Assembly: GCA_040905185.1 (NCBI GenBank)
Contig: JBBDRZ010000001.1
Coordinates: 469,224-533,223 of the forward strand
DNA length: 64,000 bases
Direction: 5' to 3'
Origin: DASTEQ01 sp040905185
GTDB taxonomy: Bacteria; Chloroflexota; Limnocylindria; QHBO01
Shown in pieces: positions 24,781-33,655 of this stretch (positions are counted from its first letter, which is position 1; the number at the start of each line of letters is the position of its first letter). Made by a program: the position numbers and the translations under genes. Under the pieces are notes generated by a model that saw only the letters and a list, made by a program, of their open reading frames with translations, did no database searches and was not told the origin of the DNA.

Positions 24781-25841
24781 CCCTCCGCGACCGCTCGGTG
24801 CTTCTTACCGGCCATACGGGGTTCAAGGGTGGATGGCTAGCCATGTGGCTGGGGTGGGTTGGAGCGCGCGTTCACGGTTATGCCCTTTCGCCTCCAACAC
24901 AACCCAATGTCTTCGACGTCGCGCAGGTAGCGCACGTGCTGACATCAGATACCCGCGCGGACCTCGCTGATCTCAGCGCGCTGACGGCCGCACTCGAGCG
25001 CTGCCGGCCGGAGGTCGTCTTCCATCTCGCCGCTCAACCATTGGTGAGAGAGGGATACCGCGACCCGCTCGGCACGATCGCCAGCAACGTGGTGGGGACG
25101 GCGCACCTGCTGGAGGCGATACGGTCAGTCGACTCCGTTCGCGCAGTCGTCATCGTTGCGACAGACAAGGTCTACCAGAACCGGGAGACAGGGCAGGCCT
25201 TCAACGAGCAAGACTCTCTTGGTGGTCACGATCCGTACAGCGGCAGCAAGGCCTCCGCGGAGATCATCGTGGACAGCTATCGATCGAGTTTCTTCGGCGC
25301 TGGGCGCCATCCCGCACGGATCGCCAGCGCTCGCGCCGGCAATGTCATCGGCGGCGGTGACTGGGCCACGGATCGGCTGGTCCCGGACTGCCTCCGCGCG
25401 TTCGCAGCCGGGGAGCCGGTGCGCCTGCGATACCCCGATGCCATCCGACCCTGGCAGCACGTGTTGGGGCCGCTGTCGGGATATCTGGCCCTGGCGGCCC
25501 GGCTGCTCGGCGACGGCGGAGACCAGTTCGCTCGCGCCTGGAACTTTGGACCTGATTTCGACGACGATGCGAGCGTAAGCGAGGTAGCCCAACGGATCGC
25601 GAGGCTGTGGGGCGGCGTCGCTCGGGTGGAGCGCGGTGCCGACCCTGCCCAGCGCGAGGCGGGACTCCTCCGACTGGACAGCACCCAAGCACGAGCAGAG
25701 CTCGGATGGAAGCCACGCTGGCCACTCCAGCTGGCAATCGAAAAAACGGTCGCCTGGCACCAAGCGTGGCGGTGCGGCGATGACATGCGGGCCGTGAGCG
25801 AGGAGCAAATCGCTGAGTATGCCCAGGCGGCTGTTTCGTGA
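24765..25841 (+). CDS. rfbG: CDP-glucose 4,6-dehydratase
   Basis: 358 residues from a TTG that overlaps rfbF; this start gives the usual family length, and no ATG or GTG lies closer to the conserved N-terminus (LLTGHTGFKGGWLAMWL). It is a short-chain dehydrogenase: nucleotide loop TGHTGFKG, active-site region ATDKVYQN with Tyr and Lys in YSGSKASAE, and RAGNVIGGGDWATDRLVPD. The product is CDP-4-dehydro-6-deoxyglucose. The stop overlaps the next gene by 4 nt (GTGA). Confidence 0.95.
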   Translation: MEDLVALRDRSVLLTGHTGFKGGWLAMWLGWVGARVHGYALSPPTQPNVFDVAQVAHVLTSDTRADLADLSALTAALERCRPEVVFHLAAQPLVREGYRDPLGTIASNVVGTAHLLEAIRSVDSVRAVVIVATDKVYQNRETGQAFNEQDSLGGHDPYSGSKASAEIIVDSYRSSFFGAGRHPARIASARAGNVIGGGDWATDRLVPDCLRAFAAGEPVRLRYPDAIRPWQHVLGPLSGYLALAARLLGDGGDQFARAWNFGPDFDDDASVSEVAQRIARLWGGVARVERGADPAQREAGLLRLDSTQARAELGWKPRWPLQLAIEKTVAWHQAWRCGDDMRAVSEEQIAEYAQAAVS

Positions 25842-26401
25842 GCGATCGTTTGGACGTTCGTGACACGACACTCCCCGGTGTGCGCCTCGTCCAGCGCAAG
25901 CCCCTCACCGATGAGCGCGGCTGGTTGGAGCGGATGTTCGACAGCGGCGAACTCGCCGGCATGGTCGGGCCCCGCTCGATCGTCCAGGTGAATCGGACGG
26001 TCACACGGTTCGCGGCGACGGTGCGGGGCATGCACTTCCAGATCCAGCCGTCGGCCGAGGCCAAGATTGTCAGCTGCCTGCGGGGTGAGGTCTTCGACGT
26101 TGCCGTCGACGTCCGCCGCGACTCGCCGACCTTCCTCCAATGGCATGCGGAGGTGGTGAGCGGGGAAAACCGACGCTCGCTGTTCATCCCGGAGGGCTTC
26201 GCCCACGGCTTCCAGTCACTCGTCGACGACTGCGAGCTCCTCTACTTCCACACCGCCGCGCATGACCCGGCCGCGGAGCGTGGATTACATCCGCTTGATC
26301 CCCGACTCGGGATCACGTGGCCGCTGGCCATCGAGCAGCTGTCGGAGCGCGACGCCGCGTTCCCGCCACTTGGGCCCGAGTTCAGCGGCATTGCCTTATG
26401 A
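25838..26401 (+). CDS. dTDP/CDP-4-keto-6-deoxyhexose 3,5-epimerase family protein
   Basis: 187 residues of the RmlC cupin type. Motifs: LTDERGWLERMF, TVRGMHFQ with the catalytic-base His, VSCLRGEVFDVAVDVR, SLFIPEGFAHGFQSL and the Tyr of LLYFHTA. Because it sits between rfbG and a C-methyltransferase and overlaps both by 4 nt, it probably epimerises the CDP-4-keto sugar rather than dTDP-rhamnose precursors. No rmlD is adjacent. Cytosolic. Confidence 0.88.
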   Translation: MSDRLDVRDTTLPGVRLVQRKPLTDERGWLERMFDSGELAGMVGPRSIVQVNRTVTRFAATVRGMHFQIQPSAEAKIVSCLRGEVFDVAVDVRRDSPTFLQWHAEVVSGENRRSLFIPEGFAHGFQSLVDDCELLYFHTAAHDPAAERGLHPLDPRLGITWPLAIEQLSERDAAFPPLGPEFSGIAL

Positions 26402-27627
26402 CCTGCCGGCACTGCGGCGCTGATACAACCCTGTTGCTCGTCGACCTGGGGAGTGCGCCACCATCGAACGGGTTCCTGACCCACGCGGCGTTGCGCAGCC
26501 CAGAGGCGTGGCTGCCGCTGAGGGTGCTCGTCTGCGAGCGCTGCTGGCTGGTCCAGACCGAGGACTTCGCGCGAGCCGAGCAGATCTTCCCTTCCGACTA
26601 CACGTACTTCAGCTCGTATTCGTCGAGTTGGCTGAGCCATGCCGAGCGCTACGTTCAGGACATGGTTTCCAGGTTCGCCCTCGACCCCGACAGCCACGTC
26701 GTCGAGGTGGCTGCAAATGATGGGTATCTGTTGCAGTACGTGTTAGCGCGCGGCATCCCGTGCACCGGAATCGAACCCACGGCCAGCACAGCTGCCGCGG
26801 CACGCGAGCGGGGAATCCCGATCGTCGAAGCCTTCTTCGGCTCCGAGCTCGCCGAGGAGCTCGCGCGCACCGGTCGGCAGGCCGACCTCGTGACCGCCAA
26901 CAACGTCCTCGCGCACGTCCCGGACATCAACGATTTCGTGCGCGGCTTTGCGGCGCTGCTGAAGCCGCATGGCGTCGCGACGTTTGAATTCCATCACGTC
27001 AAGCAGCTGATCGACGGTTGCCAGTTCGATACGGTCTACCACGAGCACTTTTCCTACCTGTCCCTAACCGCGGTGGACCGGATATTTTCGGCCGGCGGCC
27101 TGTTGGTCTTCGACGTCGAGGAACTCCCGACCCATGGCGGCAGCCTCCGCGTGTTCGCCCAGCGCGCTGACACCGGGCGGCAGCCGCGGTCGCAGGCGGT
27201 CGATGCCTTGCTCAGTGCCGAGGACAGCGCCGGACTGCGCGACCCGGCGTACTACGAGGGCTTTCAGGACCGCGTGCTGAAGGTGAAACACGACTTTCTA
27301 TCGTTCCTTCTCACCGCACATGCAGATGGGAAGGCTGTCGTCGGCTACGGCGCAGCCGCGAAAGGCAACACGCTCTTGAACTTCGCCGGCGTCCGGCCCG
27401 ACCTCGTTGCATTCGTCGTCGACCGGAACCCCGCCAAGCAGGGCAAGTTCCTGCCCGGCAGCCGGATCCCTGTCGTCGGAGAGGGCAAGCTCGAGCAGGC
27501 TCGGCCTGATTTCGTCGTGATCTTCCCGTGGAACCTCATAGACGAGGTCATTTCTGAACAGGCCGAGGTTGCCGAATGGGGCGGCCGGTTCGTGACCGCG
27601 GTGCCCGAGCTCAAGATCTGGCCATGA
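26398..27627 (+). CDS. Sugar C-methyltransferase (zinc-binding, SAM-dependent)
   Basis: 409 residues. An N-terminal zinc module (CRHCG ... LVCERCWLVQ), a SAM-binding domain (VVEVAANDGYLLQYV, then NNVLAHVPDINDFV) and a C-terminal domain with VVGYGAAAKGNTLLNF and VFPWNL-like FPWNLIDEV form the three-part architecture of NDP-hexose 3-C-methyltransferases such as TylCIII and NovU relatives. The conserved His/Tyr segment is YHEHFSYLS. It would add a methyl branch to the 4-keto sugar made by the preceding genes. ATGA overlaps link it to both neighbours. Confidence 0.93.
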   Translation: MTCRHCGADTTLLLVDLGSAPPSNGFLTHAALRSPEAWLPLRVLVCERCWLVQTEDFARAEQIFPSDYTYFSSYSSSWLSHAERYVQDMVSRFALDPDSHVVEVAANDGYLLQYVLARGIPCTGIEPTASTAAAARERGIPIVEAFFGSELAEELARTGRQADLVTANNVLAHVPDINDFVRGFAALLKPHGVATFEFHHVKQLIDGCQFDTVYHEHFSYLSLTAVDRIFSAGGLLVFDVEELPTHGGSLRVFAQRADTGRQPRSQAVDALLSAEDSAGLRDPAYYEGFQDRVLKVKHDFLSFLLTAHADGKAVVGYGAAAKGNTLLNFAGVRPDLVAFVVDRNPAKQGKFLPGSRIPVVGEGKLEQARPDFVVIFPWNLIDEVISEQAEVAEWGGRFVTAVPELKIWP

Positions 27628-28478
27628 AAGTGGCTGTCACCGGCGCCACCGGTTTCATTGGGCGCCACGTGGTGGCGCAGCTCGAGAATGAAGGGGTCTC
27701 ACCAACCCTCGTCTGCAGACCTGGCTCCCCGAGGCCCGCCGGATTCTCAAGCCACCGCGTGGTCGAGATGGACATCGCCGACGCCCGGCCGGATGCCTAC
27801 GACCGCGTGGGCAGGCCCGGGGTGGTGATCCATCTCGCGTGGGGCGGACTGCCGAACTACTCGTCGCAGCGCCACCTCGACCATGAGCTGCCGGCACAGC
27901 GTTCGTTCCTGGACGGCCTGCTGATGGCCGGTCTCAGCAGCCTGACCGTCACCGGCACCTGCCTCGAATACGGATTGCAGTCCGGCGCGCTGCGCGAGGA
28001 CATGCCGACGGCGCCGGTCACGGCCTATGGAAGCGCGAAGGACGAGCTCCGGGGGGAGCTTGAGCGACGGCGGCAGAACCAACCCTTCAACCTCACCTGG
28101 GCGCGCCTGTTCTACCTCCATGGCGAGGGACAGGCGGCGGGCTCGCTGCTGCCGCAGCTCGAATCAGCCATCGCGCGTCGCGATGCCACCTTCAACATGT
28201 CGGGCGGGCAGCAGATGCGGGATTACCTGCCGGTCGATGAGGCGGCACGCTACCTGGTCGCCCTGGCCATGAACGGCAGGGACAATGGGGTCGTGAACGT
28301 CTGCTCCGGGCGCCCGGTTGCCGTTCGCGAGCTCGTTGAGGCCGCGGTCCGGAGCCACGGCTCATCCATCCAACTAAACCTCGGGCATTTCCCGTATCCC
28401 GACTACGAGCCGATGTCATTCTGGGGCGACCCGGAGAAGCTGACCCGCATTCTGGAATCGCGTGATGAAGCCGTTTGA
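27624..28478 (+). CDS. NAD(P)-dependent sugar epimerase/4-ketoreductase
   Basis: 284 residues from the ATG that overlaps the C-methyltransferase stop. It is an extended short-chain dehydrogenase: GATGFIGRHV binds the cofactor, VTGTCLEYG contains the active-site Ser/Thr region and TAYGSAKDEL the Tyr-x3-Lys pair; MRDYLPVDEAARYL is also typical. In this operon it most likely reduces the 4-keto group of the methylated CDP-sugar, completing a branched 6-deoxyhexose. The final stereochemistry cannot be read from sequence. Confidence 0.85.
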   Translation: MKVAVTGATGFIGRHVVAQLENEGVSPTLVCRPGSPRPAGFSSHRVVEMDIADARPDAYDRVGRPGVVIHLAWGGLPNYSSQRHLDHELPAQRSFLDGLLMAGLSSLTVTGTCLEYGLQSGALREDMPTAPVTAYGSAKDELRGELERRRQNQPFNLTWARLFYLHGEGQAAGSLLPQLESAIARRDATFNMSGGQQMRDYLPVDEAARYLVALAMNGRDNGVVNVCSGRPVAVRELVEAAVRSHGSSIQLNLGHFPYPDYEPMSFWGDPEKLTRILESRDEAV

Positions 28479-29205
28479 CGAGGAGGTCGAGGAGCGCATC
28501 GTCGATAACCGACGCAATGCGTCATTGCGCAGGGCGGCCACTGCCTTCATGCGCGAGTCGACCCGCCCGAAATACTCCTACAACTTCTCGTGGCTGGGCC
28601 GACCCATCATCCAGTACCCGCAGGACATCGTTGCGCTGCAGGAACTGATATGGGCGGTGCAGCCGGACCTGATCATCGAAACGGGCATCGCCCATGGTGG
28701 CTCGCTGATCCTGTGGTCATCGCTGCTTGAGCTGAATGCTGCATGCGGCGGCGCGCAGGACGGCCGTGTAGTCGGCGTCGATATCGATATCCGCGCACAC
28801 AACCGGGCGGCGATCGAGGCACATCCGATGTCCAAGCGCATCACCATGATCGAGGGATCGAGTGTCGATCCGGGCGTGGTCGCGCAAGTCAAGGATGCCG
28901 CAGCCGGACGCAAGCGGGTGCTGGTCTGTCTGGACAGCAATCACACCCATGCCCATGTCCTGGCCGAACTTCAGGCCTACGCACCCTTCACGTCGGTGGG
29001 GAGTTATTGCGTCGTCTTCGACACGGTTATCGAGGATCTTCCGGCAGAGATGTTTCCGGACCGTCCGTGGGGGCCCGGCGACAACCCGAAGACGGCAGTG
29101 CACGCGTATCTGATGAACCACCCCGAGTTCGAGATCGATCATCGGATCGAGGACAAGTTGCTGCTGACCGTGGCGCCGAGCGGCTATTTGAAACGGATCC
29201 GCTGA
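28465..29205 (+). CDS. CmcI/cephalosporin-hydroxylase-family methyltransferase-like protein
   Basis: 246 residues from the ATG at 28465 (a GTG lies one codon earlier). Segments FSWLGRPIIQYPQDIVALQELIW, PDLIIETGIAHGGSLILWSS, VVGVDIDIRAHNR, IEGSSVD and CLDSNHTHAHVLAELQAYAPF are characteristic of the CmcI family, which contains SAM-dependent sugar O-methyltransferases as well as the cephalosporin 7-hydroxylation cofactor protein. In this glycan locus, O-methylation of a sugar is the likelier role. It overlaps the previous gene by 14 nt and the next by 1 nt (TGATG). Confidence 0.85.
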   Translation: MKPFDEEVEERIVDNRRNASLRRAATAFMRESTRPKYSYNFSWLGRPIIQYPQDIVALQELIWAVQPDLIIETGIAHGGSLILWSSLLELNAACGGAQDGRVVGVDIDIRAHNRAAIEAHPMSKRITMIEGSSVDPGVVAQVKDAAAGRKRVLVCLDSNHTHAHVLAELQAYAPFTSVGSYCVVFDTVIEDLPAEMFPDRPWGPGDNPKTAVHAYLMNHPEFEIDHRIEDKLLLTVAPSGYLKRIR

Positions 29206-30401
29206 TGAGTCTGAGGTTCTCGATTGTCTACCCGACCCGGCATCGCCCCGAGTTCGTCCGGCAGGCGCTGGAGATCCTGGAAACACAGCGCCACGACGAC
29301 TTCGAGGTCATCGTGTCGGACAACTATCTCGACCCGGCGCTGTCCTGCGAGCAGATCTGCCGCGACAGCTCGCTGGCGAACCTCAGGTACGTACGTCCGC
29401 CGCAGTCACTCGGGATGGTCGAGAACTGGAACCATGCGCTGCCGTTCGCAGCTGGGGATTACGTCTGCTACCTCACCGATAAGATGTTCGTCCTGCCGGA
29501 CGCGCTGGGCCGCATCGAGCATGCGATCGATGCTGCCGGCGGCCCCGACATCGTCAGCTGGACCAGCGACTTCTACTTTCCCGCGAATTACCCCGACTAC
29601 TTCGGCGGCGGGACGTACGGCGGTGTAAGCGATTCCAGCGTTCGCATGGGTCTGTTTCGCCCCTATTCCCCGGCGGTTGAGCTCGACCTTCGCGGCGCTG
29701 CCCAGATATCCCGCACTGAGCAGAGTCCCGCGCAATACAGCCGCGGGAAGCTCGTGTTCGGGGCGTATCGGCGCGAACTGGTTCAGCGGATCGTGAATCG
29801 CTTTGGCGCCCTGTTCTCCACGATCAACCCCGATTACACGTCCATGGTGCTCGGCCTGACCGAGGCGCACGATGCGATCGAGCTGGCCTCGAGCTGTGTG
29901 GTCAGCGTCAACACGGACATCTCGAACGGAATGCTGTGCGACACCAACGACGACGCCGCGCTCGGATTTCTGAACTCGTTGGCCGGCGGCGCCGAGTCCG
30001 TCCTGCCGAACATGCTGGTGCCCGGTCTGTACGCCTCGATCCACAACTGGGTAGCGCATGACTACCTGACCCTGAAGAAGGCTTACGACCTCTCATTCGT
30101 GTTCGACGCGGCAAACTGGATCGTGTACTGCCACGAGGACATCCACCGGCCGGAGCGGCGCTGGTCAGACCCCGAGGTCGAGGCCGAGCAGAAGGCGCTT
30201 CTGCGGGCCTTCGTCGAGTCACTCGAACCCGCTGTCGTGGCGACCGTCCGGGCCTGTCTCGCTGCGCGCGCCGCGGCAGCGCGTCGTCCGCCGCTGCGGC
30301 GCTTCCGCGACCGCTTGGGGCGGCGATTGTGGAGGCGATCGCCGTCTCTCACGCCGTCCATCCAGGCCGCGGTCGCGCGCTCCGTCGCCAGCAGGAATTA
30401 G
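29205..30401 (+). CDS. GT2-family glycosyltransferase
   Basis: 398 residues. The N-terminal GT-A fold is clear: FSIVYPTRHRPEFVRQALEIL, FEVIVSDNYL, LGMVENWNHAL and a CYLTDKMF segment in the place of the DxD metal motif (T-D-K rather than D-D-x). The C-terminal 150 residues, with many aromatic residues, are less conserved and end in a basic amphipathic stretch that may contact the membrane. The ATG overlaps the CmcI-like stop. Donor and acceptor are unknown. Confidence 0.85.
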   Translation: MSLRFSIVYPTRHRPEFVRQALEILETQRHDDFEVIVSDNYLDPALSCEQICRDSSLANLRYVRPPQSLGMVENWNHALPFAAGDYVCYLTDKMFVLPDALGRIEHAIDAAGGPDIVSWTSDFYFPANYPDYFGGGTYGGVSDSSVRMGLFRPYSPAVELDLRGAAQISRTEQSPAQYSRGKLVFGAYRRELVQRIVNRFGALFSTINPDYTSMVLGLTEAHDAIELASSCVVSVNTDISNGMLCDTNDDAALGFLNSLAGGAESVLPNMLVPGLYASIHNWVAHDYLTLKKAYDLSFVFDAANWIVYCHEDIHRPERRWSDPEVEAEQKALLRAFVESLEPAVVATVRACLAARAAAARRPPLRRFRDRLGRRLWRRSPSLTPSIQAAVARSVASRN

Positions 30402-30408
30402 GGCGGCG

Positions 30409-31719
30409 TTGGGCTCGATACTGGTCCTCTACCACTCCAGGCTGGCGCCAGTCCGCCCCGCGATCGCCGATCACCTCTTCTCGTTCCGCCGGTACGGCGG
30501 ACGGCCCTGCATCTACATCAACATGGCCGTCCGCTCGGTTCCGAGCTGGATCCATCGGATCGACATCGACCTCGTCATCCTGCACACCATCCTTCTGTCC
30601 GATCGCTGGCAGCCCGATGACTTCCGCGACGTGGTGCTGCGGATGGGCGCGTTGCGGCGAGTCCGCGCGCCGCGGGTGGCGATCCCGCAGGACGAGTTCA
30701 TCAACACCGACCTCCTGGTCGAAGTCCTCGACGACCTCGACGTGGATCACGTCTTCACCTGCGCCCCGGAGTCGGAGTGGGCCACGATCTATGGCCCGCT
30801 GGTCAGCAAGGGCGTTGGATTCACGCGAGTCCTTCCGGGCTACCTCGAGGTCGAGACCGTCAGGCGGATCGACCGGCTCGCACGCGACGTGCCGAAACGC
30901 GACATCGACATCGGCTATCGCGCGTGGAAGCCGAAGCCATGGCTCGGGCGGCACGGGATGATGAAGGGCTGGATCGCCGACGCGGTGGCGGCCGAGGGTT
31001 CCCGGGCCGGGCTGCGAATCGACATCTCGATTGAGGAGAAGGACATCTTGCTGGGGGATGCCTGGTACCGGTTCCTGCTGCGGAGCCGTTACACGATCGG
31101 GGTCGAGAGCGGGGCCGGGATCCTCGACCGCGACGGGAAGATTCGCGAATGCGCCGATACGTATGTCGCCGACCAACCGGACGCCTCGTTCGAGGATGTC
31201 GAGCGAGCGTGCTTCGCCGGTCTGGACGGAGGGCTGAACCTGCGCACGATCTCGCCTCGGCACCTGGAAGCGGCGGCGACCCGGACACCGCAGATCCTGG
31301 TCGAGGGAACCTACAACGGGATCCTCGAGGCGGGGCGTCACTACATCCCGCTGCGGACTGACTTCAGCAACCTACGCGACATCGTTGATGAGGTCGCCCG
31401 CGGCGATGGTCACCGGGACCTGGCCGAGCAGGTGTACTCGGACCTGGTCGCCTCTGGGGACTACGGGTACGAGGCGTTCGTGCGCACGATCTTGGGGGCT
31501 GTCCCGCTCAAGTCGGCGGCCGAATCGCGACGACAGGGTATCCTCCTACGCGGGCTGTCGGCCTGGGAGCATGCTGCCGATCGGCCATCGTGGGGGTGGG
31601 TGCGGATCCGGCAGCGGGTCCGACCGATGGTCCGGGAGGCGTTGCGGCGGACCGGGCTGTTGGCGACCGTGATGAGCGCGCGAGCGGCGCGCCGCGCGCG
31701 ACGGCTGCGGGCGAACTAG
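30409..31719 (+). CDS. CgeB-like putative glycosyltransferase, paralogue A
   Basis: 436 residues with a TTG start 7 nt after the previous gene (a later start at residue 39 is possible). The C-terminal half contains ISPRHLEAAATRTPQILVEG and YNGILEAGRHYIPLRTDFSNL, resembling the donor-binding region of CgeB/YkvP-type GT-B enzymes (R-x-x-E-x-x-x ... ILE-x-G-x-H-Y-x-x-x). The same block occurs at 37214-38467, so the two are paralogues. The first half starts ILVLYHSRLAPVRPAIADHL and has PQDEFINTD. The tail is basic. No experimentally defined family was recognised; a glycosyltransferase role is inferred from fold-like motifs and context. Confidence 0.6.
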   Translation: MGSILVLYHSRLAPVRPAIADHLFSFRRYGGRPCIYINMAVRSVPSWIHRIDIDLVILHTILLSDRWQPDDFRDVVLRMGALRRVRAPRVAIPQDEFINTDLLVEVLDDLDVDHVFTCAPESEWATIYGPLVSKGVGFTRVLPGYLEVETVRRIDRLARDVPKRDIDIGYRAWKPKPWLGRHGMMKGWIADAVAAEGSRAGLRIDISIEEKDILLGDAWYRFLLRSRYTIGVESGAGILDRDGKIRECADTYVADQPDASFEDVERACFAGLDGGLNLRTISPRHLEAAATRTPQILVEGTYNGILEAGRHYIPLRTDFSNLRDIVDEVARGDGHRDLAEQVYSDLVASGDYGYEAFVRTILGAVPLKSAAESRRQGILLRGLSAWEHAADRPSWGWVRIRQRVRPMVREALRRTGLLATVMSARAARRARRLRAN

Positions 31720-31730
31720 GAGCGAGACGG

Positions 31731-33653
31731 ATGTGCGGTATCGCGGGGATGATGAGCCTCTCGGGAAAGCCCATCCCCGGGCTGGACTCGGATCTCGGCG
31801 TCATGGACGCGCTCATCAGCCACCGCGGACCCGATGGAACCGCCACGTGGCGCCACCCATCCGGGCAGGTAGGCCTCCTCCACCGGCGGCTGGCGATCAT
31901 CGACCTGACCACTGGCGACCAACCGATGCAGGGCGAGAGCGGGGATTGGATCACCGCCAATCACGAGATCTACAACTACATCGAGCTCCGCGAGGAGATG
32001 GGCGCTGCCTCGTTCCGCACGACGTCGGACACGGAGGTGATCCTTCGCGCCTATCAGAAGTGGGGCGCCGAGGCGCTGACCCACCTGCGTGGGATGTTCG
32101 CCTTCGCGCTATGGGACGCCGAGCGCGGCATGCTGTTCTGCGCGCGGGATCGGTTCGGCATGAAGCCGTTCTACTACGCGGTGGTGGACGGGATCTTCCT
32201 GTTCGCGTCGGAGGCCAAGGCCCTGCTCCCCTTCCTGCCGTCGATCGAGACGGATCCAGAGGGCCTCCGAGACTACCTGACCTTCCAGTTCTGCCTCGAC
32301 GGCAAGACGCTCTTCAAGGGCGTTCGCGAGCTGCCCGCTGGCCACTCGCTTGTGGTTGCCGGCGGAGAGGTCCGCATTCAGCGTTACTGGGACGTCCGCT
32401 TCGTGCCGGACTACGACCACACGTCGCTCTACTTCGAGGAGGAGCTGCTGGCGCGACTTTCAGATTCGGTCCGCGTCCACCTGCGGGCCGACGTACCCGT
32501 CGGCGCCTACCTCAGTGGCGGGCTGGACTCCAGCATCGTGGCCGGCCTGGCCGCCGACGCCGGCGAGATCGGGCTGATGGCCTTCAACGGCCGTTTCGCG
32601 ATGGGAAGCGACTATGACGAGAGCGAGTATGCACGGGCCCTCGCCGACGATCGCGGCCTCGACCTCCACGTGTCGGACATCACCGTCGATGACTTTATCC
32701 GCGACATCCATCGGGTCATCTATCACCTCGACTACCCCGTCGCCGGGCCCGGGGCGTTCCCCCAGTTCATCGTCTCGCGAGACGCTCGCCGGCACCGCAA
32801 GGTGGTGTTGGGTGGCCAGGGCGGAGATGAGTTGTTCGGCGGTTACGCCCGCTACCTGGTGGCGTACCTGGAGCAGTGCCTGAAGGCCGCGATCGACGGG
32901 ACCCTGAACAACGGCAACTTCGTGGTGAGCTACGAGTCGATCCTGCCCAACCTGGCCACTCTGCGCCAGTACAAGCCAATGCTCCAGGAATTCTGGTCGG
33001 AGGGGCTGTTCGAGCCGATGGACCGCCGGTATTTCCGGCTGGTGAGCCGCGGCAACACCCACCAGGACGAGATTCGATGGGACCAGCTGGGCCCGTACTC
33101 TCCCTTCGAGACGTTCCGCTCGATCTACTACGCTGACAACATCGACGGCGAGTCGTACCTCGACCGGATGACCCATTTCGACTTCAAGACCCTGCTGCCC
33201 GCGTTGCTCCAGGTCGAGGACCGGATGAGCATGGCCCACGGCCTCGAGTCGCGGCTCCCCTTCCTCGACCACCCGATCGTGGAGCTGGCGGCCACCATCC
33301 CGGCCGACATCAAGTTCCAGGGTGGTCGCCTGAAGCGCCTCCTGGTGGCCACCTTCAGCGATCGACTGCCGCCGCAGATCGCGCGCCGAACCGACAAGAT
33401 GGGGTTTCCGACCCCGCTCACCGAGTGGGCGAAGGGACCCGCCCGCGAGTTCATCGGCGACGTTCTCTCGTCACCGGCGGCGTTGGGCCGCGACGTCATT
33501 GATAACCGGGCCGTCCTCGCCTCGCTCGACGGCGAGGCCGCGTTCGGGCGCGGCTTCTGGGGTCTCTTCTCCCTGGAGCTGTGGCAACAGCAGTATCACG
33601 ACCGGGCCCATGAGTTCGGGGCCATGCGGACTGAGCTACGGAGGGCTGTCTGA
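31731..33653 (+). CDS. asnB: Glutamine-hydrolysing asparagine-synthase-type amidotransferase
   Basis: 640 residues. The class II glutaminase domain starts MCGIAGMMS with Cys2 nucleophile, ISHRGPDG and RLAIIDLT; the synthetase domain has the PP-loop LSGGLDSS (about 261-268), GGQGGDELFGGY and EDRMSMAHGLESRLPFLDH. An AGGAG site precedes the ATG. Paralogues in O-antigen loci (WbpS, WbtH) amidate uronic acids in place of aspartate. Its place among glycan genes, and the uronic-acid pathway at 56515-61583, favour such a role, but asparagine synthesis remains possible. Confidence 0.93.
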   Translation: MCGIAGMMSLSGKPIPGLDSDLGVMDALISHRGPDGTATWRHPSGQVGLLHRRLAIIDLTTGDQPMQGESGDWITANHEIYNYIELREEMGAASFRTTSDTEVILRAYQKWGAEALTHLRGMFAFALWDAERGMLFCARDRFGMKPFYYAVVDGIFLFASEAKALLPFLPSIETDPEGLRDYLTFQFCLDGKTLFKGVRELPAGHSLVVAGGEVRIQRYWDVRFVPDYDHTSLYFEEELLARLSDSVRVHLRADVPVGAYLSGGLDSSIVAGLAADAGEIGLMAFNGRFAMGSDYDESEYARALADDRGLDLHVSDITVDDFIRDIHRVIYHLDYPVAGPGAFPQFIVSRDARRHRKVVLGGQGGDELFGGYARYLVAYLEQCLKAAIDGTLNNGNFVVSYESILPNLATLRQYKPMLQEFWSEGLFEPMDRRYFRLVSRGNTHQDEIRWDQLGPYSPFETFRSIYYADNIDGESYLDRMTHFDFKTLLPALLQVEDRMSMAHGLESRLPFLDHPIVELAATIPADIKFQGGRLKRLLVATFSDRLPPQIARRTDKMGFPTPLTEWAKGPAREFIGDVLSSPAALGRDVIDNRAVLASLDGEAAFGRGFWGLFSLELWQQQYHDRAHEFGAMRTELRRAV

Positions 33654-33655
33654 GC

